Source of the DNA: Ketobacter sp964016105
GTDB lineage: Bacteria; Pseudomonadota; Gammaproteobacteria; Pseudomonadales; Ketobacteraceae
NCBI GenBank assembly: GCA_964016105.1
Contig: CAXHEX010000011.1
Location: forward strand, 62,001-126,000
DNA length: 64,000 bases
Direction of reading: 5' to 3'
Below the pieces are notes generated by a model. The model did not search any database, was not told the DNA's origin, and saw only the letters and a program-made list of their open reading frames with translations. This document shows, one piece after another, positions 16,323-24,258 of this stretch (positions are counted from its first letter, which is position 1; each line of letters starts with the position of its first letter). Position numbers and translations under genes: made by a program.

Positions 16323-17345
16323 ATGAGTGCAAAAGTTATCAGTCTTTTTGAAGCAATCGGTTTTTCATGGTTGGTGTCCTTTATGAAATTTTTTAGTTTT
16401 CAGAATCCCAAAGAGCAAATCGAAATGCTGGTACGCAATTTGGGCGTACCCATATTCGCCTTCGCTATTTTTCTTGGTATTTGGCACGTGGCCGCGTCCC
16501 AAGTTAATACCAGCCTTGGTAAAATGCCTGGCCCCGCCGCAGTTTGGGAACAATCTCTAAACCTGTGGGATGAACACAAAGCCGAGCGAGAAAAAGAAAA
16601 AGCGTTTATCAAGCGGCAAGAAGAACGCAACGCAAAAAAACTGGCGAAAAACCCAGACGCCAAAGTTAAGATTCGGGACTACACCGGCAAACCAACTTAT
16701 ATAGACCAAATTGTTACCAGTTTAAAAACGGTCTTCACCGGTTTTTTACTTGCCAGTGTCATTGCGATTCCCTTGGGCATAATTTGTGGACTAAGCAACA
16801 CCATCTACACCGCCCTAAACCCCATAATTCAGTTGTTCAAGCCCGTATCACCCTTGGCTTGGCTGCCTATAGTGACCCTGGTGGTAAGTGCTCTGTATGT
16901 GGGCAACGACACCTACTTTGCCAAATCTTTTGTTAACTCGGCTATCACGGTGACCTTGTGTTGCTTGTGGCCAACTTTGATCAACACCACCGTTGGGGTG
17001 TCGTCCATCAACGAAGACCTTCTAAATGTGAGCAAGGTATTACGTTTGAACTTCTTCACCAAAATCACCAAGATCGTTCTACCTTCTTCCGTACCCATGA
17101 TTTTTACCGGGCTACGACTGTCTTTGGGTGTGGGTTGGATGGTATTGATTGCGGCGGAAATGCTGGCGCAAAACCCAGGCCTGGGCAAGTTCGTTTGGGA
17201 CGAATTCCAAAACGGCAGCTCTCAATCACTGGGACGTATCATGGTGGCGGTATTAACCATCGGCTTCATTGGGTTCCTTCTGGACCGCCTAATGCTATCC
17301 CTGCAAAAGTCTTTCTCCTGGGATAAAGACGCCATTGTTCGTTAA
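16323..17345 (+). CDS. ABC transporter permease, NrtB/SsuC family
   Basis: 340 residues with about six membrane segments and the BPD-transporter EAA-type loop near the C-terminus (LPSSVPMIFTGLRLSLGVGW). An N-terminal soluble-looking insert rich in Lys and Glu (about 90-125, EKEKAFIKRQEERNAKK) lies before the transmembrane core. The ATG at 16323 follows GAGGTGCAGG; upstream in-frame TTG is inside the hairpin and rejected. It forms the channel for the substrate bound by the preceding NrtA-like protein. Confidence 0.88.
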   Translation: MSAKVISLFEAIGFSWLVSFMKFFSFQNPKEQIEMLVRNLGVPIFAFAIFLGIWHVAASQVNTSLGKMPGPAAVWEQSLNLWDEHKAEREKEKAFIKRQEERNAKKLAKNPDAKVKIRDYTGKPTYIDQIVTSLKTVFTGFLLASVIAIPLGIICGLSNTIYTALNPIIQLFKPVSPLAWLPIVTLVVSALYVGNDTYFAKSFVNSAITVTLCCLWPTLINTTVGVSSINEDLLNVSKVLRLNFFTKITKIVLPSSVPMIFTGLRLSLGVGWMVLIAAEMLAQNPGLGKFVWDEFQNGSSQSLGRIMVAVLTIGFIGFLLDRLMLSLQKSFSWDKDAIVR

Positions 17346-17381
17346 GCCAACGCAATCAGAATTTAACAGGAGACAATCCCA

Positions 17382-18176
17382 ATGAGAGGCTATCTAACCA
17401 TCGAACAAGTCCACATGGATTTCGACACCCCCAAAGGTGTATTTAAAGCCCTTGATAACGTGTCACTGAGCATCGAAAAAGGTGAGTTCGTTTCCCTGAT
17501 CGGACACTCCGGTTGCGGTAAATCCACTGTGTTGAATATTGTGGCGGGGCTTTTGGTATCCACCCAAGGCTCCACCCTTTTGGATGGAAAAGAAGTAACC
17601 GAACCAGGCCCGGAACGTGCGGTGGTATTCCAAAACCACTCGCTGCTACCTTGGCTCACTTCTTACCAAAACGTGGAACTGGCGGTGAAGCAGGTATTTC
17701 GTGGCACCATGGGTAAAAAAGAAATGGACGAGTGGATCAAGCACAACCTACACCTCGTACATATGGATCATGCCATGAACAAACGTCCCGGTGAAATCTC
17801 CGGTGGTATGAAACAGCGTGTGGGTATTGCCCGCGCCCTGGCCATGAAACCGAAAGTACTGCTGATGGACGAGCCATTTGGCGCCCTGGACGCCCTAACC
17901 CGTGCTCACCTTCAAGATTCTGTTATGGAGATTCAGGCGGAGCTTAACAACACCGTGATTATGATCACCCATGACGTGGATGAAGCTGTACTGTTGTCCG
18001 ATCGCATTGTGATGATGACCAACGGCCCTGCTGCCACCATCGGTGAGATCTTACATATAGATCTACCCAGACCACGGGAACGTCTGGTGCTGGCGGATGA
18101 TCCACAGTACAACCACTACCGGGCAGAGGTGCTGCGGTTCCTGCATGAACGGCATTCCAAGCCGGACGTGGCTTAA
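17382..18176 (+). CDS. ABC transporter ATP-binding protein, NrtD/SsuB family
   Basis: 264 residues. Walker A is GHSGCGKSTVLN, the Q-loop is in VVFQNHSLLPWLTSY, the signature is ISGGMKQRVGIARAL, Walker B is VLLMDEPFGALDAL, and the switch His is in MITHDVDEAVLL. The LPW and DEPFGALD wording is typical of nitrate/sulfonate/taurine importers. It starts at ATG after CAGGAGA, 36 bases past the permease stop. The operon ends at a strong terminator right after it. No nitrate reductase or cyanase gene is adjacent to settle the substrate. Confidence 0.92.
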   Translation: MRGYLTIEQVHMDFDTPKGVFKALDNVSLSIEKGEFVSLIGHSGCGKSTVLNIVAGLLVSTQGSTLLDGKEVTEPGPERAVVFQNHSLLPWLTSYQNVELAVKQVFRGTMGKKEMDEWIKHNLHLVHMDHAMNKRPGEISGGMKQRVGIARALAMKPKVLLMDEPFGALDALTRAHLQDSVMEIQAELNNTVIMITHDVDEAVLLSDRIVMMTNGPAATIGEILHIDLPRPRERLVLADDPQYNHYRAEVLRFLHERHSKPDVA

Positions 18177-18186
18177 TCTCAAAGTA

Positions 18187-18217
18187 AAAAAAAGAGCGCC
18201 CATGGCGCTCTTTTTTT
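18187..18217. terminator. Bidirectional intrinsic terminator
   Basis: GAGCGCC/GGCGCTC stem with loop CAT, an A-run before it and seven T after it. It serves the ABC operon on the plus strand and, by its A-run, the minus-strand genes converging from the right. Confidence 0.85.
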
Positions 18218-18254
18218 GAGGAAAAGAAATTTATCCCGCCATGGGAGAATAGCT

Positions 18255-18692
18255 TCAATCAGCAATGGTCAAAACCACGCGGACGTTGTCTTTAAGGTGG
18301 CTCTGATCAATGTAACCAATGGCCCTACGATTGGCCAAAACCTCTTCCACAACCGCGTTAGCGGAATCCATTTCTTTGGGGAGCTTGCCTCTACCACTGA
18401 ATAAATAATAAGCGCGATATCGCTTCAACTTGGCAGCTTCAAGATTTACCACTTTTTGATAGAACTCGCTGAATTCGGGGTCATTGCCGGGCAAGTCCAA
18501 TGCCACTATTTCTATTTTGGAATCCGGAAACAACGGCATACGTCCCAAGAAAATTTGTTTTAACTGCGCTTGAGTAATCGTGGTGACGGGGTTATCGGGA
18601 TGCACTATTACCACTAACTCGGCGCTAGCCATTGTGGCAAATAATGCCCATACCAAAGCCGCCGTTAACTTTACACATATCCGCTTCAGCAT
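18255..18692 (-). CDS. Small periplasmic phosphate-binding-like protein (PBP-like domain)
   Basis: 145 residues with a signal peptide (core LTAALVWALFATMASA). The mature part, VVIVHPDNPVTTITQAQLKQIFLGRMPLFPDSKIE up to AIGYIDQS, is the PBP-like fold found in short PstS relatives, less than half the size of true PstS. The ATG overlaps the stop of the upstream porin gene by one base (TGATG). Such short proteins often sit beside porins or sensors and may bind an anion or act as a sensory partner. Phosphate as ligand is unproven. Confidence 0.78.
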   Translation of the reverse strand: MLKRICVKLTAALVWALFATMASAELVVIVHPDNPVTTITQAQLKQIFLGRMPLFPDSKIEIVALDLPGNDPEFSEFYQKVVNLEAAKLKRYRAYYLFSGRGKLPKEMDSANAVVEEVLANRRAIGYIDQSHLKDNVRVVLTIAD

Positions 18693-19969
18693 CAGAACAC
18701 CACATCTATAACAAAAGTGGTGAGGGTGGTATGGCTACCCGGATTCAAGGTTTTTTGCGTAATCTGTCCACTACCACCCGCGGCAAAATCAATCCTTTGC
18801 CATTCAGCTTTTAGGGCCACATTCTTAAAAGCATCATAGCGTACGCCCAGGGTCCAGGTGCTCTGACCATAATTAGAAAGCTTCAAAGGGTAGTAGGTAA
18901 TTAGACGGAATTGATCAAAGGTTTCCAATCCTGGCTGCCCCAAAGGAACCTGTTGAAAACTAGTCTCGATTACGTCCACAGCATCCGTGTTCAAATCATT
19001 GTTAAAGTAGCCTTTCACCAGATAGGGTGTAAACGGCCCAACTTCTCCATGAGCTGACAGGTACCATCCATGGGAATTGTTGGTATAACCTGAATCCGTA
19101 TTCTTTATATGGAAAAGTTCGCTGCTTAAGGTGACATAGGGCCCCCGCCAAATTCCACCTAGAGCCTGGTAACGGTACATGGCCTGGTGTGCTGAAAAAC
19201 CATCTTTAATTGTTTGAAAGCTAGGATCTAAAGCAATGGCCGCATTTAATGCTGCGTCATACAATTCGCTGTAATTTTGCGAGCCACCCAGCGAGGCAAA
19301 CAGAAATTCGTAGTCCATGGATACATTAGTGCGATTGAACACCAGCCCATAGCGCAGGGTAAAGTCGTTTATATCCAGGCGCAGATTACCCCCGATCATG
19401 GGTTCGACTTTGATATTCAGTTCGTTATTCTGCCGCCGGATACGACCAGCAAATAGCTGCACGTCAATTGCCGTATCTTCCAAATTGGTAAGATAGCCAA
19501 CATCAATACCGTCAAAAGAATGAAACGGGGACAGTATTATGGAGTATACATCCATGGGAGGGCGTGCCCAAATATAGGAATAGCCCACATCCACGGTTTC
19601 AGAATACAAGTAATGGGGCGTGCGCATGCGGCCCAAACGAAGCCGCCAATTTGAATCGATTTGGTAAGCAAGAAAAAGCCAATCTAATTCAGGATCAAAG
19701 GCATTGCGGTGCAGATGATTATAACTGCGACTCACCACTTGGGTGGTAATCGTCAGTCGGTCAGTCAAGCTGCCACTGAGCTGTAGCCCTAATACGCTGT
19801 CACCGTCAAAACGCCATTTTTTGTTGTCGTAACCGTGATAGCTAAGATCACTATGGCCAAGACGTCCCATTGCGATAGAGCTAAAACCTGACAATCGCCA
19901 GTTTTCATTTGCCCACGCACTCAACGGCAGGCAAATTAACAGCAGAAAATAGAAAAATCGATTTATCAA
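18692..19969 (-). CDS. Outer-membrane porin-like beta-barrel
   Basis: 425 residues. The signal peptide ends near ALSAWAN. The body alternates short amphipathic strands (LRLGRMRTPHYLYSE, FTLRYGLVFNRTNVS, WTLGVRYDAFKNVALKAEWQ) and ends in a terminal Phe, as outer-membrane barrels do. The start is TTG at 19969 with a weak Shine-Dalgarno. Resemblance to the phosphate-selective or OprO-like porin group is general only. Coupled translation with the PBP-like protein suggests the two handle or sense the same solute. Confidence 0.78.
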   Translation of the reverse strand: MINRFFYFLLLICLPLSAWANENWRLSGFSSIAMGRLGHSDLSYHGYDNKKWRFDGDSVLGLQLSGSLTDRLTITTQVVSRSYNHLHRNAFDPELDWLFLAYQIDSNWRLRLGRMRTPHYLYSETVDVGYSYIWARPPMDVYSIILSPFHSFDGIDVGYLTNLEDTAIDVQLFAGRIRRQNNELNIKVEPMIGGNLRLDINDFTLRYGLVFNRTNVSMDYEFLFASLGGSQNYSELYDAALNAAIALDPSFQTIKDGFSAHQAMYRYQALGGIWRGPYVTLSSELFHIKNTDSGYTNNSHGWYLSAHGEVGPFTPYLVKGYFNNDLNTDAVDVIETSFQQVPLGQPGLETFDQFRLITYYPLKLSNYGQSTWTLGVRYDAFKNVALKAEWQRIDFAAGGSGQITQKTLNPGSHTTLTTFVIDVVF

Positions 19970-19976
19970 ATATACT

Positions 19977-20510
19977 TTACCACATCAGGTCATCAGGAAT
20001 CTGATAATCCTTATATGGGTCGTCCTCATCCACAGAGTTGTCCGAGCCGCTGTTCATTACCACTACTCGGCTTTCATCCCGCTGCGCAATCTTTTCCGCC
20101 ACCTTTGCCGGCACCAGTTCGAAGTCACCTTGCAGTTCTACAATAGCAACCTGACCCAGTAACAATTGCTGCTGTTGGGGTTCGGTTATATAAAGCTTTT
20201 TAATAGCCTTGTTGTAACTGAATTGATAAGGAATGTCACCCCCTTCCCGAACCAGCTTGTTGTTCTCCATCAGCTGTCTCATCTGCGCTTCAATGGCTTT
20301 GCGCTGGGCTTGCTGCTGCTTTTGCTGGTTAATTTCCTTGTCTTTTTGCTGCTTTGCTGCCCTTGCCTGGTTAGCCAAACGGGCGGCCTCTTCCGCTTCG
20401 GGGCTGCCCTTGCCCGTTTTTTTCTTCTTGTGTTGCTGTTTCTTAATTTTCTGGCTTTTGCCTTTATCCACCACACCGGCTTTTAAAAGCTGATCCTGTA
20501 AAGAAGCCAT
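19977..20510 (-). CDS. DUF2058 family protein (YaiL-like)
   Basis: 177 residues. MASLQDQLLKAGVVDKGKSQKIKKQQHKKKK-type N-terminus, a long Lys/Gln/Glu coiled coil (about 20-90) and a C-terminal region (IPYQFSYNKAIKKLYI... IAQRDESRVVVMN) are those of DUF2058. The family is cytoplasmic and its function is not established. The ATG at 20510 follows GAGG at good spacing; the frame extending to 20528 is not needed. The porin gene starts seven bases after its stop, but joint function is not implied. Confidence 0.88.
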   Translation of the reverse strand: MASLQDQLLKAGVVDKGKSQKIKKQQHKKKKTGKGSPEAEEAARLANQARAAKQQKDKEINQQKQQQAQRKAIEAQMRQLMENNKLVREGGDIPYQFSYNKAIKKLYITEPQQQQLLLGQVAIVELQGDFELVPAKVAEKIAQRDESRVVVMNSGSDNSVDEDDPYKDYQIPDDLMW

Positions 20511-20565
20511 GGGGAATACCTCACACACTGCCTTTTCAATTTTTTCTCATTCTAGCATTTACCTT

Positions 20566-20613
20566 TTCTACAACGAACAACTGCAACAATTCTACAACGA
20601 ACAACTTCAACAA
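20566..20613. repeat. 24-base tandem duplication in an intergenic region
   Basis: Two head-to-tail 24-base units starting TTCTACAACGAACAACT differ at one position (G or T at base 18). They lie in the 275-base divergent gap between the DUF2058 gene and the protease gene. The gap also holds AT-rich DNA near 20700-20760 that may contain the protease promoter. Confidence 0.8.
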
Positions 20614-20785
20614 CAACATTTTCGCGCCGCTTTATGCCTAAATCTACCCAAAGCACAGATTATGAGGGACACTGCGCCTTGACCAACTTGTTCCAAAATC
20701 TACTCAATAGTATATTCAACGATGGTCTATACTTTTTTGATAGTCCTAATCTATTCTAGAATTCTTTTAAAATCCTGAGGTTACA

Positions 20786-22672
20786 GTGAAGTATCCAACT
20801 ATTGTTTGTATCAGTGGTGCTTTGATTTTAGGTTTGAGCATCAGCAGTTGTGGCTCTGAACCCAATGACAATACAACCACACAATCCGCCCTAGCCCATA
20901 CCGCATTAGAAAAACGGCCCACTGACACCCTAACCAGTGAAGCTAGCAACCCAACTGTCATCACGGAAAAACCCACTGAAAAAGCATCCGTAGAAGAGGC
21001 CAAGCTCGAACTTACCGGCATTAGTGCCGAACTCGCGAAAACCCACTCGCCCCGCAATGCCATTGAAAAGGCCCGCAACAGTACCGTATTCATTGATACC
21101 GGCTTTGGCTCTGGATCCGGTTTTTTTATTGATGATCAATGTACCGTGGTTACCAACCGCCACGTGGTACAGTTGCAGTTTGATGACATACGAAAGCTGG
21201 ATCGTGATCTAAGAGAATTAGACGCCAATATAAAGCGCGGAATCAGCGATACAAAAACGCGCAACCATGCCATTGATGCCCTTCAAAAAATGAAGCAAGC
21301 CAGTAAAGCCTATCTAGGCAATGGATTACCAAAGAAAATTGTTCTTACGTTGGTAAACGATCGAGAGGTGGAGGCTAAGGTAGCCGCCATCAGCAAAGAC
21401 AACGACCTGGCCTATCTACACATTAAAGAGGAAGGCTGCACACCGCTACCCCTAAGTGAAGAGTACGACATGCCCTTGGGCACCCGGGTCTACACCATTG
21501 GCAACCCCATGGGGCAAAAGTACAGCGTCACCTCAGGCATTATCTCAGGAAACCAACTGGTTGAAGGCACCGCCTATGTTCAAACAGATGCGGCCATTAA
21601 TCCCGGCAACAGTGGCGGACCTCTGATTAATGAAAACGGCGAAGTTATTGGTGTCAATACATTAGTCTTACAGAAAACTCAGGGTATCGGCTTTGCCTTG
21701 CCCGTGGCAACCATGAAGGAAGATCACGCAAAATCATCTGATCAATTGCGTAAGTTTAAAGAGTCAGGGGTATTCACATTGTGGCAACCGGAAGAAAAAC
21801 CCGTCGAAACAAAAGAGCAGCGAGAGCTAAACAAACGGCTGGCAGAAAATGCTGTGGAAAACTGCGTATCGTCATTTGCCATGGAGGACTGGAAAGCCGC
21901 CTTTAAAGAATGTCGAACCGGAGCAGAACATAACCAACCCCAAGCACAATATCTTTTGGCAGAACTTGAGTACGATGAAAAAGATGAAGAAAACGCCCTT
22001 GCCGCTATAGAGCTCTATAGAAAATCGGCCTCAGCGGGTTACGCAGAAGCAAACTATCAACTGGGCTTATTCCGCTATGAAGGGACGCCTTTCATTGCTA
22101 AAAATCCGAGCCTGGCCGAAGGTTTTTTACTTGAAGCCTGTGAAGCCAAACTGGCGGATGCCTGCCTGACCTTAGGCGAATTGCAGCAAAAAAGCCAACA
22201 ATACCAAGATGCCATGGATCTGTTTAAGCAAGCGCGGCAGCTTGGCAGCAGAATGGCCATCTATCGCATTGGTCGTTTATATGAAGACGGCCTAGGGGTA
22301 GAAAAAAACAAAAAAGCCGCCGCCAAACACTACGAAGACGCTGCCCTGCTGGGAGTTAACCTGGCTCAATACCATCTATGCTGGTTTTATTACAAAGGGA
22401 TCGGTGTAAAAAGGAATTACAAAAAAGCCTACACATGGGCTATGGTGTCAGGCAGAGATGAGCCCGATGACATCCCAGGTTGGGATAGGGAAACCCCGGA
22501 TCAAGCTCGCTTCTTTATGCAAAAGTTGTTGAGCAAAGAACAAATAGATCAGGCCTATACAGAGGCCCGTGATTTAAATATGAAAATAACCGTGCGCAAA
22601 GAAAAGCACGAGGAAAAGCACGACTTTCGAAGAAAGGTCGTGCTGAGCAAAAACCCTTTAGAAACTAGCTGA
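20786..22672 (+). CDS. S1C trypsin-like protease lipoprotein with Sel1-like repeats
   Basis: 628 residues. The N-terminus is a lipoprotein signal with lipid-accepting Cys22 (SISSC). The protease domain (about 95-310) has His127 in VTNRHVV, Asp207 in DNDLAYLHI and Ser276 in NPGNSGGPL. There is no PDZ domain. From about residue 360 the chain turns into Sel1/TPR-type helices (AEANYQLGLFRYEG, MAIYRIGRLYEDGLGV, AQYHLCWFYYKGIGV). This pairs a DegP-like catalytic unit with a protein-binding scaffold in the periplasm or membrane. The start is GTG at 20786 after TGAGG. The 3' end overlaps the convergent DUF1501 gene by 8 bases. Confidence 0.88.
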   Translation: MKYPTIVCISGALILGLSISSCGSEPNDNTTTQSALAHTALEKRPTDTLTSEASNPTVITEKPTEKASVEEAKLELTGISAELAKTHSPRNAIEKARNSTVFIDTGFGSGSGFFIDDQCTVVTNRHVVQLQFDDIRKLDRDLRELDANIKRGISDTKTRNHAIDALQKMKQASKAYLGNGLPKKIVLTLVNDREVEAKVAAISKDNDLAYLHIKEEGCTPLPLSEEYDMPLGTRVYTIGNPMGQKYSVTSGIISGNQLVEGTAYVQTDAAINPGNSGGPLINENGEVIGVNTLVLQKTQGIGFALPVATMKEDHAKSSDQLRKFKESGVFTLWQPEEKPVETKEQRELNKRLAENAVENCVSSFAMEDWKAAFKECRTGAEHNQPQAQYLLAELEYDEKDEENALAAIELYRKSASAGYAEANYQLGLFRYEGTPFIAKNPSLAEGFLLEACEAKLADACLTLGELQQKSQQYQDAMDLFKQARQLGSRMAIYRIGRLYEDGLGVEKNKKAAAKHYEDAALLGVNLAQYHLCWFYYKGIGVKRNYKKAYTWAMVSGRDEPDDIPGWDRETPDQARFFMQKLLSKEQIDQAYTEARDLNMKITVRKEKHEEKHDFRRKVVLSKNPLETS

Positions 22673-24248
22673 TGGTACCGCTCACAATACCTTGGAACAC
22701 CGTCAAGCTATCGCGCATGGCGTTGTTACCCAACCCTTGGTTGGTAAAGGTGGAGGCAAAGTTGCCTTGCTCGCCATGCAGGGCCATGTAATTCAACACC
22801 ACGGTTTCAACCAGTAAATTGGGGTTGTTTGCAGCGGGACTTGATGAAGTGTCCACCGAGCCGTCGGCTCGGTACCAGCCGATTTGCCGACCCGGTACCG
22901 CACCGGTTAAAGCGGCTCGGCCCGTGGGGTTGTAAACCAGGAAAAATGACGCCGCAGTTGAAGAATTATCTCCAGTCCATACGCCTTTACCACGGCCATC
23001 CGCCGAATTATCAATGGTGCCGTTGCTGAATACAGAACCGTCACTGAACACATACAGCATGAGGGGAACCCCCATGCGATGCGCGTACTCCAAACAGGCA
23101 CCCATGCATCGACCCGCCCGCAAATCCCGCACCTCACCAGTGGCACGATCGCCGGTGTGGTAATCGTAGCCACCCATAGCGATGGTACCGGCACCAGAAA
23201 ACCCATTCACAACCAACTTCATCACCGATGCGGTTTTTTGGAATTCGCGATCATCGAATTCCGCACTGCTGAATATACCAGTGGCGCCCACGATATCGGG
23301 GTCACCGGCCGGATTCAGGGTATTGGGATTGCCGTAACGGTCTGCCAAATCTGCGCTCTTGACGTATCCGCAGCGCACCAAATCCCGAATCACTTCATCC
23401 CGGGTCACTGCCACTTGGGTATTCTGATTCGACATTTTTTGCTCACTGATGCGGACGATGGATTCCATCACACTTACCACGTCCTGCTGGTCCAATAACC
23501 CCACCAGCTTACCGGTATCCACCAGCCCGGTTACATCACTGGGGCGATCCACTTTCGAAGGCCGCACACTGGCATCAAGCATCATGGCAGGGGCCATGGA
23601 GTTACCACCGGAATCGGAAGCGCGGGAGCCGATCAGGGTTAGCAGCTCGCCATCGGCACCAGCGCGCCATATTCCGTACATGGGATTGTGGGGGTTATTA
23701 CCGGTATCGTTATCTGATCGAGCTGGAATAACTGCACCATCCACATTGGCCAGGCAGGCTGCCGATGCTTTCTCACGGATACCGCGGGCAAATGCACTGT
23801 CGCTGTGAAACAACAGCCCCATGGTGTTGTCGATAAAATCACTTAGGCCGGTGTCCGGATTCATAATGCTAGGCACCATATCACCGGGCAAACCCATTTT
23901 GTTGTAACCGGCGGTACTGAGGAAATCTTCCTGCCCACCCTGCTGGCCCGCCAGCACATTGGAACCGGATATGTTAGCGCCACCGGCCAGGTCCATACAG
24001 ATAAACGGAATTTTACCCGCCCCCTGCACAGTGATGCCGCAATCGCCCCGCAAAGTATTAATATCACCGGACAGGGCTGCGTAGGCTTTACCGGGGTTAG
24101 CGAACAAACCCATTATGCCAGGGCCAAGTACACTGGCCGCGCCAGTTACCAATCCCTGGCGTAGAAAATCTCGGCGGCTTTTAGGTTTTGCGTGATCGGC
24201 ATAAAGTAAAGGCGTATCCGGATTTAAGTTATCAAATTTCTTTTTCAT
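22665..24248 (-). CDS. Tat-exported DUF1501-type protein
   Basis: 527 residues. A twin-arginine signal (KSRRDFLRQGLVTGAASVLG) marks export of a folded protein. The body shows DUF1501-like features: FICMDLAGGANISGSNVL, GLLFHSDSAFARG, and VVNGFSGAGTIAMGGYDYHTGDR, where DYH and nearby residues recall the sulfatase/alkaline-phosphatase-like fold. DUF1501 has no firm biochemical role. The ATG at 24248 with GAGGG upstream is preferred over 24275, which would overlap the gene before it. It is the last of a three-gene minus-strand operon with two haem proteins. This resembles the pairing of DUF1501 with cytochrome-like proteins in Planctomycetes. Confidence 0.8.
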   Translation of the reverse strand: MKKKFDNLNPDTPLLYADHAKPKSRRDFLRQGLVTGAASVLGPGIMGLFANPGKAYAALSGDINTLRGDCGITVQGAGKIPFICMDLAGGANISGSNVLAGQQGGQEDFLSTAGYNKMGLPGDMVPSIMNPDTGLSDFIDNTMGLLFHSDSAFARGIREKASAACLANVDGAVIPARSDNDTGNNPHNPMYGIWRAGADGELLTLIGSRASDSGGNSMAPAMMLDASVRPSKVDRPSDVTGLVDTGKLVGLLDQQDVVSVMESIVRISEQKMSNQNTQVAVTRDEVIRDLVRCGYVKSADLADRYGNPNTLNPAGDPDIVGATGIFSSAEFDDREFQKTASVMKLVVNGFSGAGTIAMGGYDYHTGDRATGEVRDLRAGRCMGACLEYAHRMGVPLMLYVFSDGSVFSNGTIDNSADGRGKGVWTGDNSSTAASFFLVYNPTGRAALTGAVPGRQIGWYRADGSVDTSSSPAANNPNLLVETVVLNYMALHGEQGNFASTFTNQGLGNNAMRDSLTVFQGIVSGTIS

Positions 24249-24258
24249 GATTATGCCC

